From contig CBDUQI010000005.1 of NCBI GenBank assembly GCA_965369325.1, positions 3,381 through 67,380 on the forward strand: a stretch of 64,000 nucleotides of DNA, read 5' to 3'. The notes beneath the pieces are model-generated. The model did no database searches and was not told where the DNA came from. It saw only the letters and a program-made list of their open reading frames with translations. Source of the DNA: CBDUQI01 sp965369325. GTDB taxonomy: Bacteria; Pseudomonadota; Gammaproteobacteria; Steroidobacterales; JBCBZW01. The translations under genes and the position numbers were made by a program. This document shows, piece by piece, positions 26,510-34,781 of this stretch (positions are counted from its first letter, which is position 1; the number at the start of each line of letters is the position of its first letter).

Positions 26510-27805
26510 TCAGTCCGCCGGCAGTACCCGCACAAACAGGGCACAAAGATAGCGGCTCTGCTCAATCATGGGGTGCACCGGATGGTCCGGTGCGGGGCCT
26601 CCCACATGCAGCAATTGCAAGGTGCGCCCGCGTCGGGCGGCAGCCGCTTGGACCAGTCCCAACAATTCGCTGTCGCTCAGATGAAACGAGCAGGAGCAGG
26701 TGACCAACAAGCCGCCCGGCGCCAGCACGCCCATGGCCAGTTCATTCAGGCGCTGATACGCGCGCCGCCCGGCACTCATATCACGCTTGCGCTTGATGAA
26801 CGCCGGCGGATCAAGTACCACGGCGTCGAACTGTTTGTTTTCAGTGGCCAATGCCCGCAACCCATCAAACGCGTCTTCTCGGCGCGTTTTGACGTTCACC
26901 TGATTGAGTCCGGCGTTGATCTGCACGGCGTCCAGCGCCGGTTGAGAGCTGTCCAGGCACAGCACATGCTGCGCGCCGGCCGCAGCGGCGCCCAGTGCAA
27001 ATCCGCCCGAGTAGCTGCACACATCCAGCACTCGCGGCGGCTTCTCAGCCGCCACCTGCGCGCGCACCCAGCGCGCAAGCATGGCGCGGTTGTCGCGCTG
27101 GTCGAAAAACCATCCGGTTTTCTGTCCGCCGCCGATCGACACCTCAAAATTCAACCCGTTTTCGACAATCCGCACCTGCTCGCTCACCGCTTGCGCAGGC
27201 GCATCATCCTCCCCGGCCGCCAGGGTTGGCGCGTTGCTTTCATCCGCTCCCCAGGCCACTTGGTGATAGTGCTCCAGCCCCTCCAGCGTGCGCGCATCCG
27301 TATCGTTGCGCCAAAGCAGGCCACGGGCTGAGGTCACGGCGTACAGCGCCTGCTCCAGCGGCTCTCGCAGCAGCTCCATTCCAGCCGTCGTGATTTGCCC
27401 GACCAACCAGTCGCCATAGCGATCCACGATCAACCCTGGCAAGCCATCCGCCTCGCCGTAAACCAGGCGGTAGTACGGCTGCTCGAACCAGCCCTCACGC
27501 AACGCCAGCGCGGCGCTGATCCGTGCGTTGAGCAGAGCTTGATCCACCGGCCGCTTCTCCTCACGGCTAAGCACACGCGCGCAAATAAGCGTGGCCGGGT
27601 TAGCATAGCCATAGGCGACAAAGCGGCCATCGGCACCGGTGATGCTCACTGCCTGCCCGGGACTCAACCCTTTCAGTGGCGTAGCGGCGGTATCTACCTC
27701 ATTGCTGTATACCCACAGGTGGCCCTGGCGCAGCCGGCGATCTTCTTTTTTCTTCAGCCGTAATGACACCGGCGCGGCGGCAGGCGAACGGGTCGAAGCA
27801 CTCAC
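26510..27805 (-). CDS. rlmI: 23S rRNA m5C methyltransferase RlmI-like (PUA + SAM methyltransferase)
   Basis: About 431 residues from the GTG at 27805, which has GGAGAG about eight bases upstream; in-frame starts further up lack this. An N-terminal PUA-like domain (RRLRQGHLWVYSNEVD) and the central EEHD-like region precede a Rossmann methyltransferase domain. That domain shows VLDVCSYSGGFALGAAAAGA, LDSSQ, VVLDPPAFIKRK and TCSCSFHL. The DPPAF and CSCS segments match RlmI/YccW, which methylates C1962 of 23S rRNA. The assignment of the exact nucleotide rests on family membership. Confidence 0.88.
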   Translation of the reverse strand: MSASTRSPAAAPVSLRLKKKEDRRLRQGHLWVYSNEVDTAATPLKGLSPGQAVSITGADGRFVAYGYANPATLICARVLSREEKRPVDQALLNARISAALALREGWFEQPYYRLVYGEADGLPGLIVDRYGDWLVGQITTAGMELLREPLEQALYAVTSARGLLWRNDTDARTLEGLEHYHQVAWGADESNAPTLAAGEDDAPAQAVSEQVRIVENGLNFEVSIGGGQKTGWFFDQRDNRAMLARWVRAQVAAEKPPRVLDVCSYSGGFALGAAAAGAQHVLCLDSSQPALDAVQINAGLNQVNVKTRREDAFDGLRALATENKQFDAVVLDPPAFIKRKRDMSAGRRAYQRLNELAMGVLAPGGLLVTCSCSFHLSDSELLGLVQAAAARRGRTLQLLHVGGPAPDHPVHPMIEQSRYLCALFVRVLPAD

Positions 27806-27978
27806 AAGCACTCTCCACAAATAAAACATGCCGTGGTCCACGGCGGACCGGGATGATAGCGCGCCTGAGCCCCGCGCGCGCGTTCCACCCACATAGCGCC
27901 TGAGGTGCACGCACGCACGGACCCCGAGGCCACGGCACTGCGCGCGGGTGTGTCAAGCGCTTGGGCTATACTCAGCGC

Positions 27979-28536
27979 ATGGGTGCTAACCGACATCAAC
28001 CCGCCCGCCCAAACCGTTTGCGTATGCTCACGGCGGGGCTGCTGCTTGGCCCTGCGCTCGCACTAGCGCAGCTCGACCCGGACGATCCTACCAGCCGCAC
28101 CACCATCGGCCCCAACAACCCGTGGTTGTACGCGGGTGCCACTGCACTTCGCGCCGGCGATGCAAAACAAGCCATCGCGCTGACGCTGAAGGGCTTAAAC
28201 GGGCCGGCCACCAAGCACGAACGGGCAGCGGCCCTTAGCAACCTGTGTGGCGCCTACTCGATGACCACCGAGTACGATCAGGCGATCGAGCAGTGCACCG
28301 CCTCGCTGGCGCTGCGCCAGACCTGGAACGCTTACCATAACCGCGCACTGGCGCACTGGCGCAAGGGCGATGTGGCCCGATGCGAGGCCGATGTGATCGC
28401 AGGCTTACAAATCAACCCCAACGCGAGGCTGCTGCGAAAAGTGCAGGCGCTGATTAACGCCACCCGGTTGCAGCCCAGAATCAGCGTGGAAGATACTCCA
28501 GCCACCGCTGATAGCCAGGCGCCGAGGCCTCAATGA
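27979..28536 (+). CDS. Secreted TPR-like protein of unknown function
   Basis: About 185 residues from the ATG at 27979. A signal-peptide-like stretch MLTAGLLLGPALALAQ lies near residues 16-31; the Met at 28024 is an alternative start. The mature part shows two or three tetratricopeptide-like helical pairs (ALSNLCGAYSMTTEYDQAIE, then AYHNRALAHWRKGDVARCEA). Its stop overlaps the next gene, a TonB-C-terminal-domain protein, by four bases, so they are coupled. The partner and function are unknown. Confidence 0.7.
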   Translation: MGANRHQPARPNRLRMLTAGLLLGPALALAQLDPDDPTSRTTIGPNNPWLYAGATALRAGDAKQAIALTLKGLNGPATKHERAAALSNLCGAYSMTTEYDQAIEQCTASLALRQTWNAYHNRALAHWRKGDVARCEADVIAGLQINPNARLLRKVQALINATRLQPRISVEDTPATADSQAPRPQ

Positions 28537-28973
28537 GGTACTCAGCACACACGCCGGCAATGCGGGCCAGCGTACTTTTAAGCGCGCTGATCTTCGCGCC
28601 ATACCTGTGCGCCGTGGCGAACACGCCAACCGCACCGTATGAGGACCGGCTGGTGGATAAACCAAGCGCCGGTTTTACTCCCCCAAAGCCAGCACTCACC
28701 ATCACCCCCAGCTATCCAAGCAAAGCGCTGGGGCGGGCGCTGGAGGGCAAAGCGGTGGTGTGCTTTGACGTAGACAAGCGCGGGCACACGGTGAAAGCCA
28801 ACGTGCTCGAAACCACCCACAGGCTGTTTCGCAAACCCAGCCTGATTGCGGTACGCAAATCCACCTTTGATCCGGCGCGACTGAACGGCGCACCGGTGAG
28901 TGCGGCAATGTGCCGGACGTATTTTTTCCGGCTGGACCCTATCGACGGGGCGCGCCCCGTCACCTCTCCCTGA
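28533..28973 (+). CDS. Secreted protein with TonB C-terminal-like domain
   Basis: 146 residues with a signal peptide (about 1-30) and a TonB C-terminal-type domain (PSYPSKALGRALEGKAVVCF, then VLETTHRLFRKPSLIAVRKS and YFFRL). It lacks the long Pro/Lys linker and the N-terminal membrane anchor of a true TonB, so it is a stand-alone periplasmic domain. It is translationally coupled to the TPR gene before it. Such domains occur in TonB-like or antirepressor-like periplasmic proteins; no specific role can be given. Confidence 0.7.
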   Translation: MRYSAHTPAMRASVLLSALIFAPYLCAVANTPTAPYEDRLVDKPSAGFTPPKPALTITPSYPSKALGRALEGKAVVCFDVDKRGHTVKANVLETTHRLFRKPSLIAVRKSTFDPARLNGAPVSAAMCRTYFFRLDPIDGARPVTSP

Positions 28974-28983
28974 ACGCGGCCGC

Positions 28984-30489
28984 TTAAGCGCTAGCCGCCT
29001 CCCGCGTCTCCACGCGCGGGCCGTTCAAAATCGCCTCACGGGTGCAATTCACCACCAGATCCACCTCAGCGCTGGTCACCTCGAAGCGCGGCGTATAGCG
29101 CAGGCTGTTGGTGCCACCGTGAATCACGTTAATGCCGTTGGCACGCATATAATCTTCAATACTGCCGATGCCCTGGGTCTTAAAACACGGATCCAGTTCC
29201 ACGCTAAACAGTAAGCCAGTGCCCTGCACGCCGGTGACCAGACCGCCTAGCTCACCCTGCAATTTGCTTAACTTTTCCACAAACTCTTCGCCGCGTGCGC
29301 GGATATTCGCGCGCAGTTCCGGCGTGACTTTGCTCAGCACCCGTACTGCTACATCCATGCCACGCGGATTGGTGGTCATGGTGTTGCCGTACACGCCTTC
29401 ACGGAAGGCGGTCAGGCCGCGTGCGGTAACAGCCAGGGTGGATAACGGAAACTGACCGCCGACCAGCGCTTTGGAGTAAGTCTCAAGATCCGGCGCCTGC
29501 AGATGCTCAAAGCCCGGGTAGTCCACCACCGACAAACACCCGGTGGCACGCAGGCCAGCCTGGATTGAGTCGACCAGCAGGAAACTGCCATGGGCCAGCG
29601 TCAACTCGCGGGCAACCGCGTAAAATTCCGGCGTGATCGCCATACCGGGATTGCCCTCGCCCATCACCGGCTCCATAAACATCGCCTCGATGAACTCACC
29701 ATCGCGCTCGGCTTTTGCGAACACGGCTTTCAGTTCCTTTATGTTGTTGGGTTCAACCGTCAGCAGCGGAGTCTTACCACGGTAGGTTGCCAAGTGCTTA
29801 GCGTAGCTGGACGCGGTGGAATCGGAAAACTGGCCCGGGCGATCGGTCCGACCGTGAAAACTGCGCCGCAAGCTCATCCGCCGGACCGGCTTGCCCGCGT
29901 GGCGGCCACCCGGATCGGTCATGGTCTTGGCGTTGATGTCCACCAGACGCGCGCCCACGGTCACGGCCTCCGAGCCGCTGTTCATGAACATGAAGCGCTC
30001 GTACGGGCAGCCTTCGGTGCGGCTGTGGCCGATTTCTTTTTTCAACGCGTCGACCAGCGCAAGCTGGCTGAAATTAGAGGTCATGACATTGGCCATCGCC
30101 TGAGTCCCGGCCATGCTGTCGATAATGTCCTGCGGTGCGTGCCCGAACCCAAGCATGCCGTAGCCACCAACCTCGTACAGCACCCCACCCTTGGTGGTGA
30201 CGATCCAGGGGCCCACTGCCGCCAGCGACACATAGGGCACCACCGTATCAGCCGGGTAGAAGCACACCAGCCCGGCCTGAATCGCGTCGATCTGTGCCTG
30301 CTCGTCCTGCTGGAACAGATCGCCGTAAGCGTGCGCCCAGCGTTGCCCTGCAAGCACGGCGTTGTCGACGGCCGCAACCAGCTGCGGATCGGTATCAGCG
30401 AAGCCTCGCAGTACACCGTCCGGCAACCCCGGTGTTCTCACCGCACCGCCCGCGCTTCTTAACCCGGCAAGCTTCTCCACGATATCCAT
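28984..30489 (-). CDS. Class III PLP-dependent aminotransferase
   Basis: A 501-residue member of the class III aminotransferase family (ornithine, lysine-epsilon and GABA types). Motifs include MNSGSEAVTVGARL for phosphate binding, RRSFHGRTDRPGQFSDS, and the PLP Lys in YSKALVGGQFPLS. The usual D-E-x-Q segment before the Lys reads LLVDSIQAGLRATG, with Ser-Ile in place of Glu-Val, so the conserved Glu is absent while the PLP-N1 Asp remains. The overall sequence is closest in style to L-lysine 6-transaminase-type enzymes, but the amino donor is uncertain. It has its own upstream gap (30490-30780), which contains an inverted repeat. Confidence 0.83.
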   Translation of the reverse strand: MDIVEKLAGLRSAGGAVRTPGLPDGVLRGFADTDPQLVAAVDNAVLAGQRWAHAYGDLFQQDEQAQIDAIQAGLVCFYPADTVVPYVSLAAVGPWIVTTKGGVLYEVGGYGMLGFGHAPQDIIDSMAGTQAMANVMTSNFSQLALVDALKKEIGHSRTEGCPYERFMFMNSGSEAVTVGARLVDINAKTMTDPGGRHAGKPVRRMSLRRSFHGRTDRPGQFSDSTASSYAKHLATYRGKTPLLTVEPNNIKELKAVFAKAERDGEFIEAMFMEPVMGEGNPGMAITPEFYAVARELTLAHGSFLLVDSIQAGLRATGCLSVVDYPGFEHLQAPDLETYSKALVGGQFPLSTLAVTARGLTAFREGVYGNTMTTNPRGMDVAVRVLSKVTPELRANIRARGEEFVEKLSKLQGELGGLVTGVQGTGLLFSVELDPCFKTQGIGSIEDYMRANGINVIHGGTNSLRYTPRFEVTSAEVDLVVNCTREAILNGPRVETREAASA

Positions 30490-30619
30490 GTTTTACTCCG
30501 ATACTGATTTCGAGACTGGTTCAACGTGCGTTTGATCCAAGCGCAAGTGCGCTGTCACCCACGATTTTAGTCGGCCAGAATAGCATATCGGGCCCATTCG
30601 ACAGGGCTACACAAACCAT

Positions 30620-30645
30620 AAAATTGCGCATGGACAGTCAATTTT
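30620..30645. promoter_or_regulatory. Inverted repeat AAAATTG-N12-CAATTTT upstream of the aminotransferase
   Basis: A perfect 7-bp inverted repeat with a 12-bp spacer, about 130 bases upstream of the aminotransferase start at 30489. On the minus strand it contains a TTGACT hexamer that could be a -35 element. The rest of the 290-base gap to the sulfotransferase stop shows no gene. Confidence 0.35.
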
Positions 30646-30780
30646 GGTGCCCGCACAGCGCTCCCGCTGACGCATTATGTGCAACCCGCCCTGACGCCTG
30701 CGCTAGAATCTGTCGCGCCCGCATACCGCCTGGCATCGGTGAGCGCAGCCCTGAATCTCGCACCAGCAGCACCTCTGTGC

Positions 30781-32001
30781 TCAGCAGCACGGGGCGTGAT
30801 AGGGCTCGAATACTTGGCGACATTGCGCACTTGTGAGCCCGAAATCCGACAGTCGGGCCATCGTCAGCGCCGATGTGCGCGGTGGCTGAGCGGCCAGCCA
30901 ATGCGCCATCGCGCCGGCCGCGCGTGGGGTCGGCGATTCACCTCGGGCAGCGTAGATCGCCTCTACTGCCGCCATCGGCGCCTGCATCAGTTGCTCGTAT
31001 TGAATGTCTACAAAGCGCGCCGGCGACCCGACCCGTGCCAAAGAGCTACGAGACAGTGCATCGCCCATGAACTTCAGCGCCATCTCACCAATCGCAGATA
31101 ACGTCGGATGGCCCCGCCCGATGGAGCGATAAGTGCTCGCCAGCAGTGTGCAGAACGAGGTCATGCAATCGGCCGGATCGCGATGCATCTGCACCACGAC
31201 AGCATCAGGAAACTGGCGCAGCAACGCATCCAGCGCATACAGATGGAACGGACTTTTGAGCGCCCAGCGCGGGCGTGGGTACCACCAGTGCAGTAATCGC
31301 AACTGCTGCGCGTACACCTTGTAGGCGCGATCCCAGTGCGCATCGCTGCGCTCGACCAGCCAATCAAGGTACCCGCCCACCGCGCCGTGCAGCATAAAGC
31401 TGGGCGATACCAGCGAAGTTTCCAGCAAGCCAAAGCACTCCTCGGCCACCGCTGGGTTAGCCGGGTGTAGATGGGCGAGCTGCGGATGCGCGCGTTCAAA
31501 GCCACGCAAATAGCGACGCGTCACCGCGATTCTGGCGTCCTGGGTAAAGTACTTATCACTGCCGCGCCAGTCCGGCTCGACAGGTGGTGGCTGAAACGTC
31601 TCCCAGGAACGCGGGCTGCGGGTGTCGGGGTCTTGTGCCAGCAAGCGCTGCACCAGCGTGGTGCCCGAGCGGAACGGTGCCACGATGACAATCGGCTGGT
31701 GCAGTGACACCTCTTCGATGTCCGGGTAGCGTTGTTGATAGCGGGTGAGTGCCACCCGCTTAAGCAACGCGTCCACAATGGCAAACTCAGCGCGCTTGCG
31801 TCCGAAAAAACTAAGCGGCAGGGGCTGCTGTGCGAATGCGCGGCATAGCGCCTGCAGCGCTGCCTGGTCGGTCAGTATGTGCAGATCCTCGGCGGTGGCG
31901 CCCGGTACATCGTCAGCCAACCGTGCTTCGGCCAGACGCAGTAGGGCGGCGGCGGCGAACAGCGGTGGCTGTGCAGCGGTCGTATCAGCGCGGCGATTCA
32001 T
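30781..32001 (-). CDS. Sulfotransferase-family protein
   Basis: About 406 residues from the ATG at 32001 (MNRRADTTAAQ). The PAPS 5'-phosphosulfate loop is visible as IVIVAPFRSGTTLVQRLL, and the 3'-phosphate region as VVQMHRDPADCMTSFCTLLA. The N-terminal 110 residues are helical and precede the catalytic fold. Bacterial members transfer sulfate to lipids, sugars or small metabolites; the acceptor here is unknown. It lies on the same strand as the aminotransferase but with a 290-base gap, so co-transcription is uncertain. Confidence 0.85.
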   Translation of the reverse strand: MNRRADTTAAQPPLFAAAALLRLAEARLADDVPGATAEDLHILTDQAALQALCRAFAQQPLPLSFFGRKRAEFAIVDALLKRVALTRYQQRYPDIEEVSLHQPIVIVAPFRSGTTLVQRLLAQDPDTRSPRSWETFQPPPVEPDWRGSDKYFTQDARIAVTRRYLRGFERAHPQLAHLHPANPAVAEECFGLLETSLVSPSFMLHGAVGGYLDWLVERSDAHWDRAYKVYAQQLRLLHWWYPRPRWALKSPFHLYALDALLRQFPDAVVVQMHRDPADCMTSFCTLLASTYRSIGRGHPTLSAIGEMALKFMGDALSRSSLARVGSPARFVDIQYEQLMQAPMAAVEAIYAARGESPTPRAAGAMAHWLAAQPPRTSALTMARLSDFGLTSAQCRQVFEPYHAPCC

Positions 32002-32146
32002 GTTTGGATGACATCTGGATTGAGCCTGCCGTCGTCGTCGTGGCAAGGCCCGCAGCATACCACCATCACGATGGCGATTCGGGGTGCTCAAAACAGACGG
32101 TGCCTACCGCCCAGGTGGCGGCAGGCACCGTGATTACACCCTTAGT

Positions 32147-34354
32147 CTATTGAGGGCAGATCGAAATATCGTCAATACCGCATTCGACTAGGTCACCGCC
32201 TCCGGAACCGTCGGAACACTGCACCCGAAGGGCAACATCCGCGCCAGCGGACACCGTCGCACTCGCGTTAGCCCACGCGGCATTCATACGGGTATCCCCG
32301 TTGGAGGCCAGGGTGCTCCAACTGGCACCCCCGTTGGTGGAGTACTCCAGCGCGAAGAAGTCGTTGCCGTCATCGCCGCTGTCGCGCTGGCCATGCCAGT
32401 ACCACACTGAGAGCGTTGAGGTCTCGGCCACGTCCCACACCGGAGAGATGAGGATACAGTTACCCCCGTCCACGTCGTTGACGCCCGCGCTGGTGTTAGT
32501 CGCGGTAAAGGCCGAGGTTGCGCCGGAATGGGAGCCGCCCACCTGGGTGGTCACACCACTGTTGGTTTGCTGGCTCGGATCACCCAGCACCCAGTCGCCG
32601 CGGATACAAGTGCTTGCACCATCGTTAAACCAGCCATCAGCCCCGGCTTCAAAGCCGTCATCCAACGTGCACTGCCCCCCAGGGGGTGGCGGATCGTCAT
32701 CGCCAACGACGCGCACGCAACGGTAAACGCCCTCGTTGCCGCCAGCGCCAGAATCCTTATCGTTGACGAAGGCCAAGAACATATCGCCGGTGTAGTTGGC
32801 ACCTACGTTCATGCTCATCAACTGCCAGTCACCGTTACCGCTGTACTGCGGGGAGTGTGCGATTGCGCCACCGCCGCTCCAGTTCTGAGTACCCCAGAAA
32901 TCAAAGTACCTAGCGTCGTCGTTGAGCGAATCGTTCTCATCAAACCCTGCGGCGTGAATCTCGCCCTGGCTGTCTGAACGGAAGTAGAACTCAAGCTGCG
33001 TATTCGCGTTCACATTGAAGGTGCTGGTTGTACGAATCCAGGTATTGTCGAGCAAACGGATCTCGTTGCCACCATCCCCCACGGCAAAGTTGTTCGATGC
33101 ATTCTGCCCAGCGGCGCCGGTGTAGCTCAGCGATGCCAAGTTGAGCGCGTCAGATGCACACTCCGGATCGTCGGTGGGCGGCGGCGGGCCGCTGTCGTCG
33201 AGCGTATACAGCAGACGGTTGGGCGACCCCGAACCTGCGTTGGAAACCACGCCGGTAGTCGCGCGCGCGGTAATCTCATCGCCCACCTGGAACGGGGACC
33301 AGGACGAGTGCTGATCAAACACCAGCGCGGCCGCGCCAGCCACGTGTGGCGTCGCCATAGAGGTACCGCTGATGGTGTTGGTGCCATTGTCCGAGTTGTT
33401 CCAGGTAGAGGTAATTGAAGAGCCTGGTGCAAAGATGCTCAAACAGGTACCAATGTTAGAAAACGAGGAGCGCGCATCCGAGCTGGTGGTGGAGCCGACG
33501 GTGTAGGCGTTGGCGGCTGAGGACGGCGATAAGTTGCATGCATCAACACCATTGTCATTGCCAGCGGCAACTGCGTAAAACACACCCGCGGCCACTGAGG
33601 CATTTACCGCGTCGTTTTCGCTTTGCGAGAAGCCGCCGCCCAGACTCATGTTGGCGACCATCGGGGTCCCCGGGTTGGCCTGCTTCTGGCCAGTGACATA
33701 ATCAATGCCGCAGGTGATCGCGCTGTTGGGGCAAGTGCCATTGCCATTACAGACCTTTACCGCGATCAGGTTGGCGTTTTTCGCCACCCCGTAGGTGGCG
33801 CTGCCTGCGGTACCGGCCACATGCGTACCGTGCCCGTTATCATCCACCGCACTGCCGGTGCACACGGCACCGAACGATGCGCGACCGCCAAAGTCGTTGT
33901 GAGTGGTGCGAATACCCGTATCGATGATGTACACATTCACCCCGGTACCATCAAAGTCCCAGTGGTAGTTGTTATCCATCGGCAGCGCGCGTTCGTCCAC
34001 CCGATCAAGGCCCCAGGTGGGGTTGGACTGGTCGCCGACGATGTGGGACATAGCGTCCTGCTCGACGTAGCGCACGCGAGGATCACGTGCGATGGCCATG
34101 GCGGCCTCGCGCGACATCTGCATGGCGGCGCCACTTAAGGCGTGGCTGTAGAACTTATCAATGTAGGCGCCATGGCTGGCGGCCAGATTTTGTGCGACAG
34201 AAGTGACGCGGCTGGCACCACGGACAGTGTCATTGAACACCACGATATAACTGTCGGCAATGAGTTCAGCCCCTTGAGGCTGGAGGATCTGACCGTCACC
34301 CGCATGCGCGGTGGAAAAGGCCAGCAAAGCAAACAAGATGCCTGTTTTCCTCAC
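32147..34354 (-). CDS. Secreted subtilisin-like serine protease (S8, proteinase K/aqualysin type)
   Basis: About 735 residues from the GTG at 34354, chosen because GGAG lies seven bases upstream. Order: signal peptide (1-18, ending AHA), I9 inhibitor propeptide (about 35-103), and S8 catalytic domain (about 113-395). The catalytic residues are D145 (YIIDTGIRTTH), H175 (NGHGTHVAGT), N266 (AAGND) and S332 (GTSMATPHV). After a Pro-rich linker (DSGPPPP) come two beta-rich C-terminal modules, each followed by or following a similar linker, ending GIDDISICPQ. The enzyme is exported and probably degrades extracellular protein; the extra modules may aid secretion or binding. Confidence 0.93.
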   Translation of the reverse strand: MRKTGILFALLAFSTAHAGDGQILQPQGAELIADSYIVVFNDTVRGASRVTSVAQNLAASHGAYIDKFYSHALSGAAMQMSREAAMAIARDPRVRYVEQDAMSHIVGDQSNPTWGLDRVDERALPMDNNYHWDFDGTGVNVYIIDTGIRTTHNDFGGRASFGAVCTGSAVDDNGHGTHVAGTAGSATYGVAKNANLIAVKVCNGNGTCPNSAITCGIDYVTGQKQANPGTPMVANMSLGGGFSQSENDAVNASVAAGVFYAVAAGNDNGVDACNLSPSSAANAYTVGSTTSSDARSSFSNIGTCLSIFAPGSSITSTWNNSDNGTNTISGTSMATPHVAGAAALVFDQHSSWSPFQVGDEITARATTGVVSNAGSGSPNRLLYTLDDSGPPPPTDDPECASDALNLASLSYTGAAGQNASNNFAVGDGGNEIRLLDNTWIRTTSTFNVNANTQLEFYFRSDSQGEIHAAGFDENDSLNDDARYFDFWGTQNWSGGGAIAHSPQYSGNGDWQLMSMNVGANYTGDMFLAFVNDKDSGAGGNEGVYRCVRVVGDDDPPPPGGQCTLDDGFEAGADGWFNDGASTCIRGDWVLGDPSQQTNSGVTTQVGGSHSGATSAFTATNTSAGVNDVDGGNCILISPVWDVAETSTLSVWYWHGQRDSGDDGNDFFALEYSTNGGASWSTLASNGDTRMNAAWANASATVSAGADVALRVQCSDGSGGGDLVECGIDDISICPQ

Positions 34355-34530
34355 GTTTGATCTCCTTAGATTTAGCCCATTGGCGAGCATCGCCCTAACG
34401 CGGCGAAAGCTCGTCCACGGGCTGTTTGGCTAAAAGACTAAGATCAGACTGACTTGTCCGACGGGCGGGCTGGTTGCCGAAAACGGCTTGAACACGGCCT
34501 GCGAGCGCCCTACTGGCGACCCCACTGCAC

Positions 34531-34708
34531 TCCGAACTCCCCAGTTCGGATGCCTGCACCGTCCGCGCTCCCCTGCACATCGGGCAAATAAGCAACAGCT
34601 CGGTTCTCGAGCCGAGAGATTGCATTATGTATAATTGAGGCTGGGAATACCAGCCGGCCGGATACTTTGGAAGTAAGCGTAAAGGCTTCGGCATCCGCCT
34701 CGGATGCC
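34531..34708. other. Hairpin-rich intergenic block with opposed -10-like elements
   Basis: The gap of about 430 bases (34355-34781) between the subtilase start and the stop of the HtrA-like gene holds no convincing protein gene. It contains several strong short hairpins: TCCGAACT-N4-AGTTCGGA (34531-34550), CTCGG-N8-CCGAG near 34599-34616, GCTGG-N5-CCAGC (34640-34654) and GGCATCCG-N3-CGGATGCC (34690-34708). A perfect TATAAT lies at 34630-34635 on the plus strand, and its opposite strand reads CATAAT nearby. This could be a small RNA gene, a terminator array or the subtilase promoter. No known RNA family was recognised. Confidence 0.45.
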
Positions 34709-34781
34709 AGCGTGCGGATACGCGCACAATCAGCTTGGTAGAGGCGGTGTCCGGGCGCCGATCAGGCTACCGGCATTGCGG

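Noticed and set aside
26573..27331. A 252-residue plus-strand frame opposite rlmI
   Set aside because: It is antisense to a well-supported methyltransferase gene and is His/Arg/Gln-rich, as expected of a GC-rich shadow frame.
34395..34727. A 110-residue minus-strand frame in the gap between the two proteases
   Set aside because: It has no recognisable motif or ribosome site and runs through several strong hairpins, so a structured non-coding block is the better reading.
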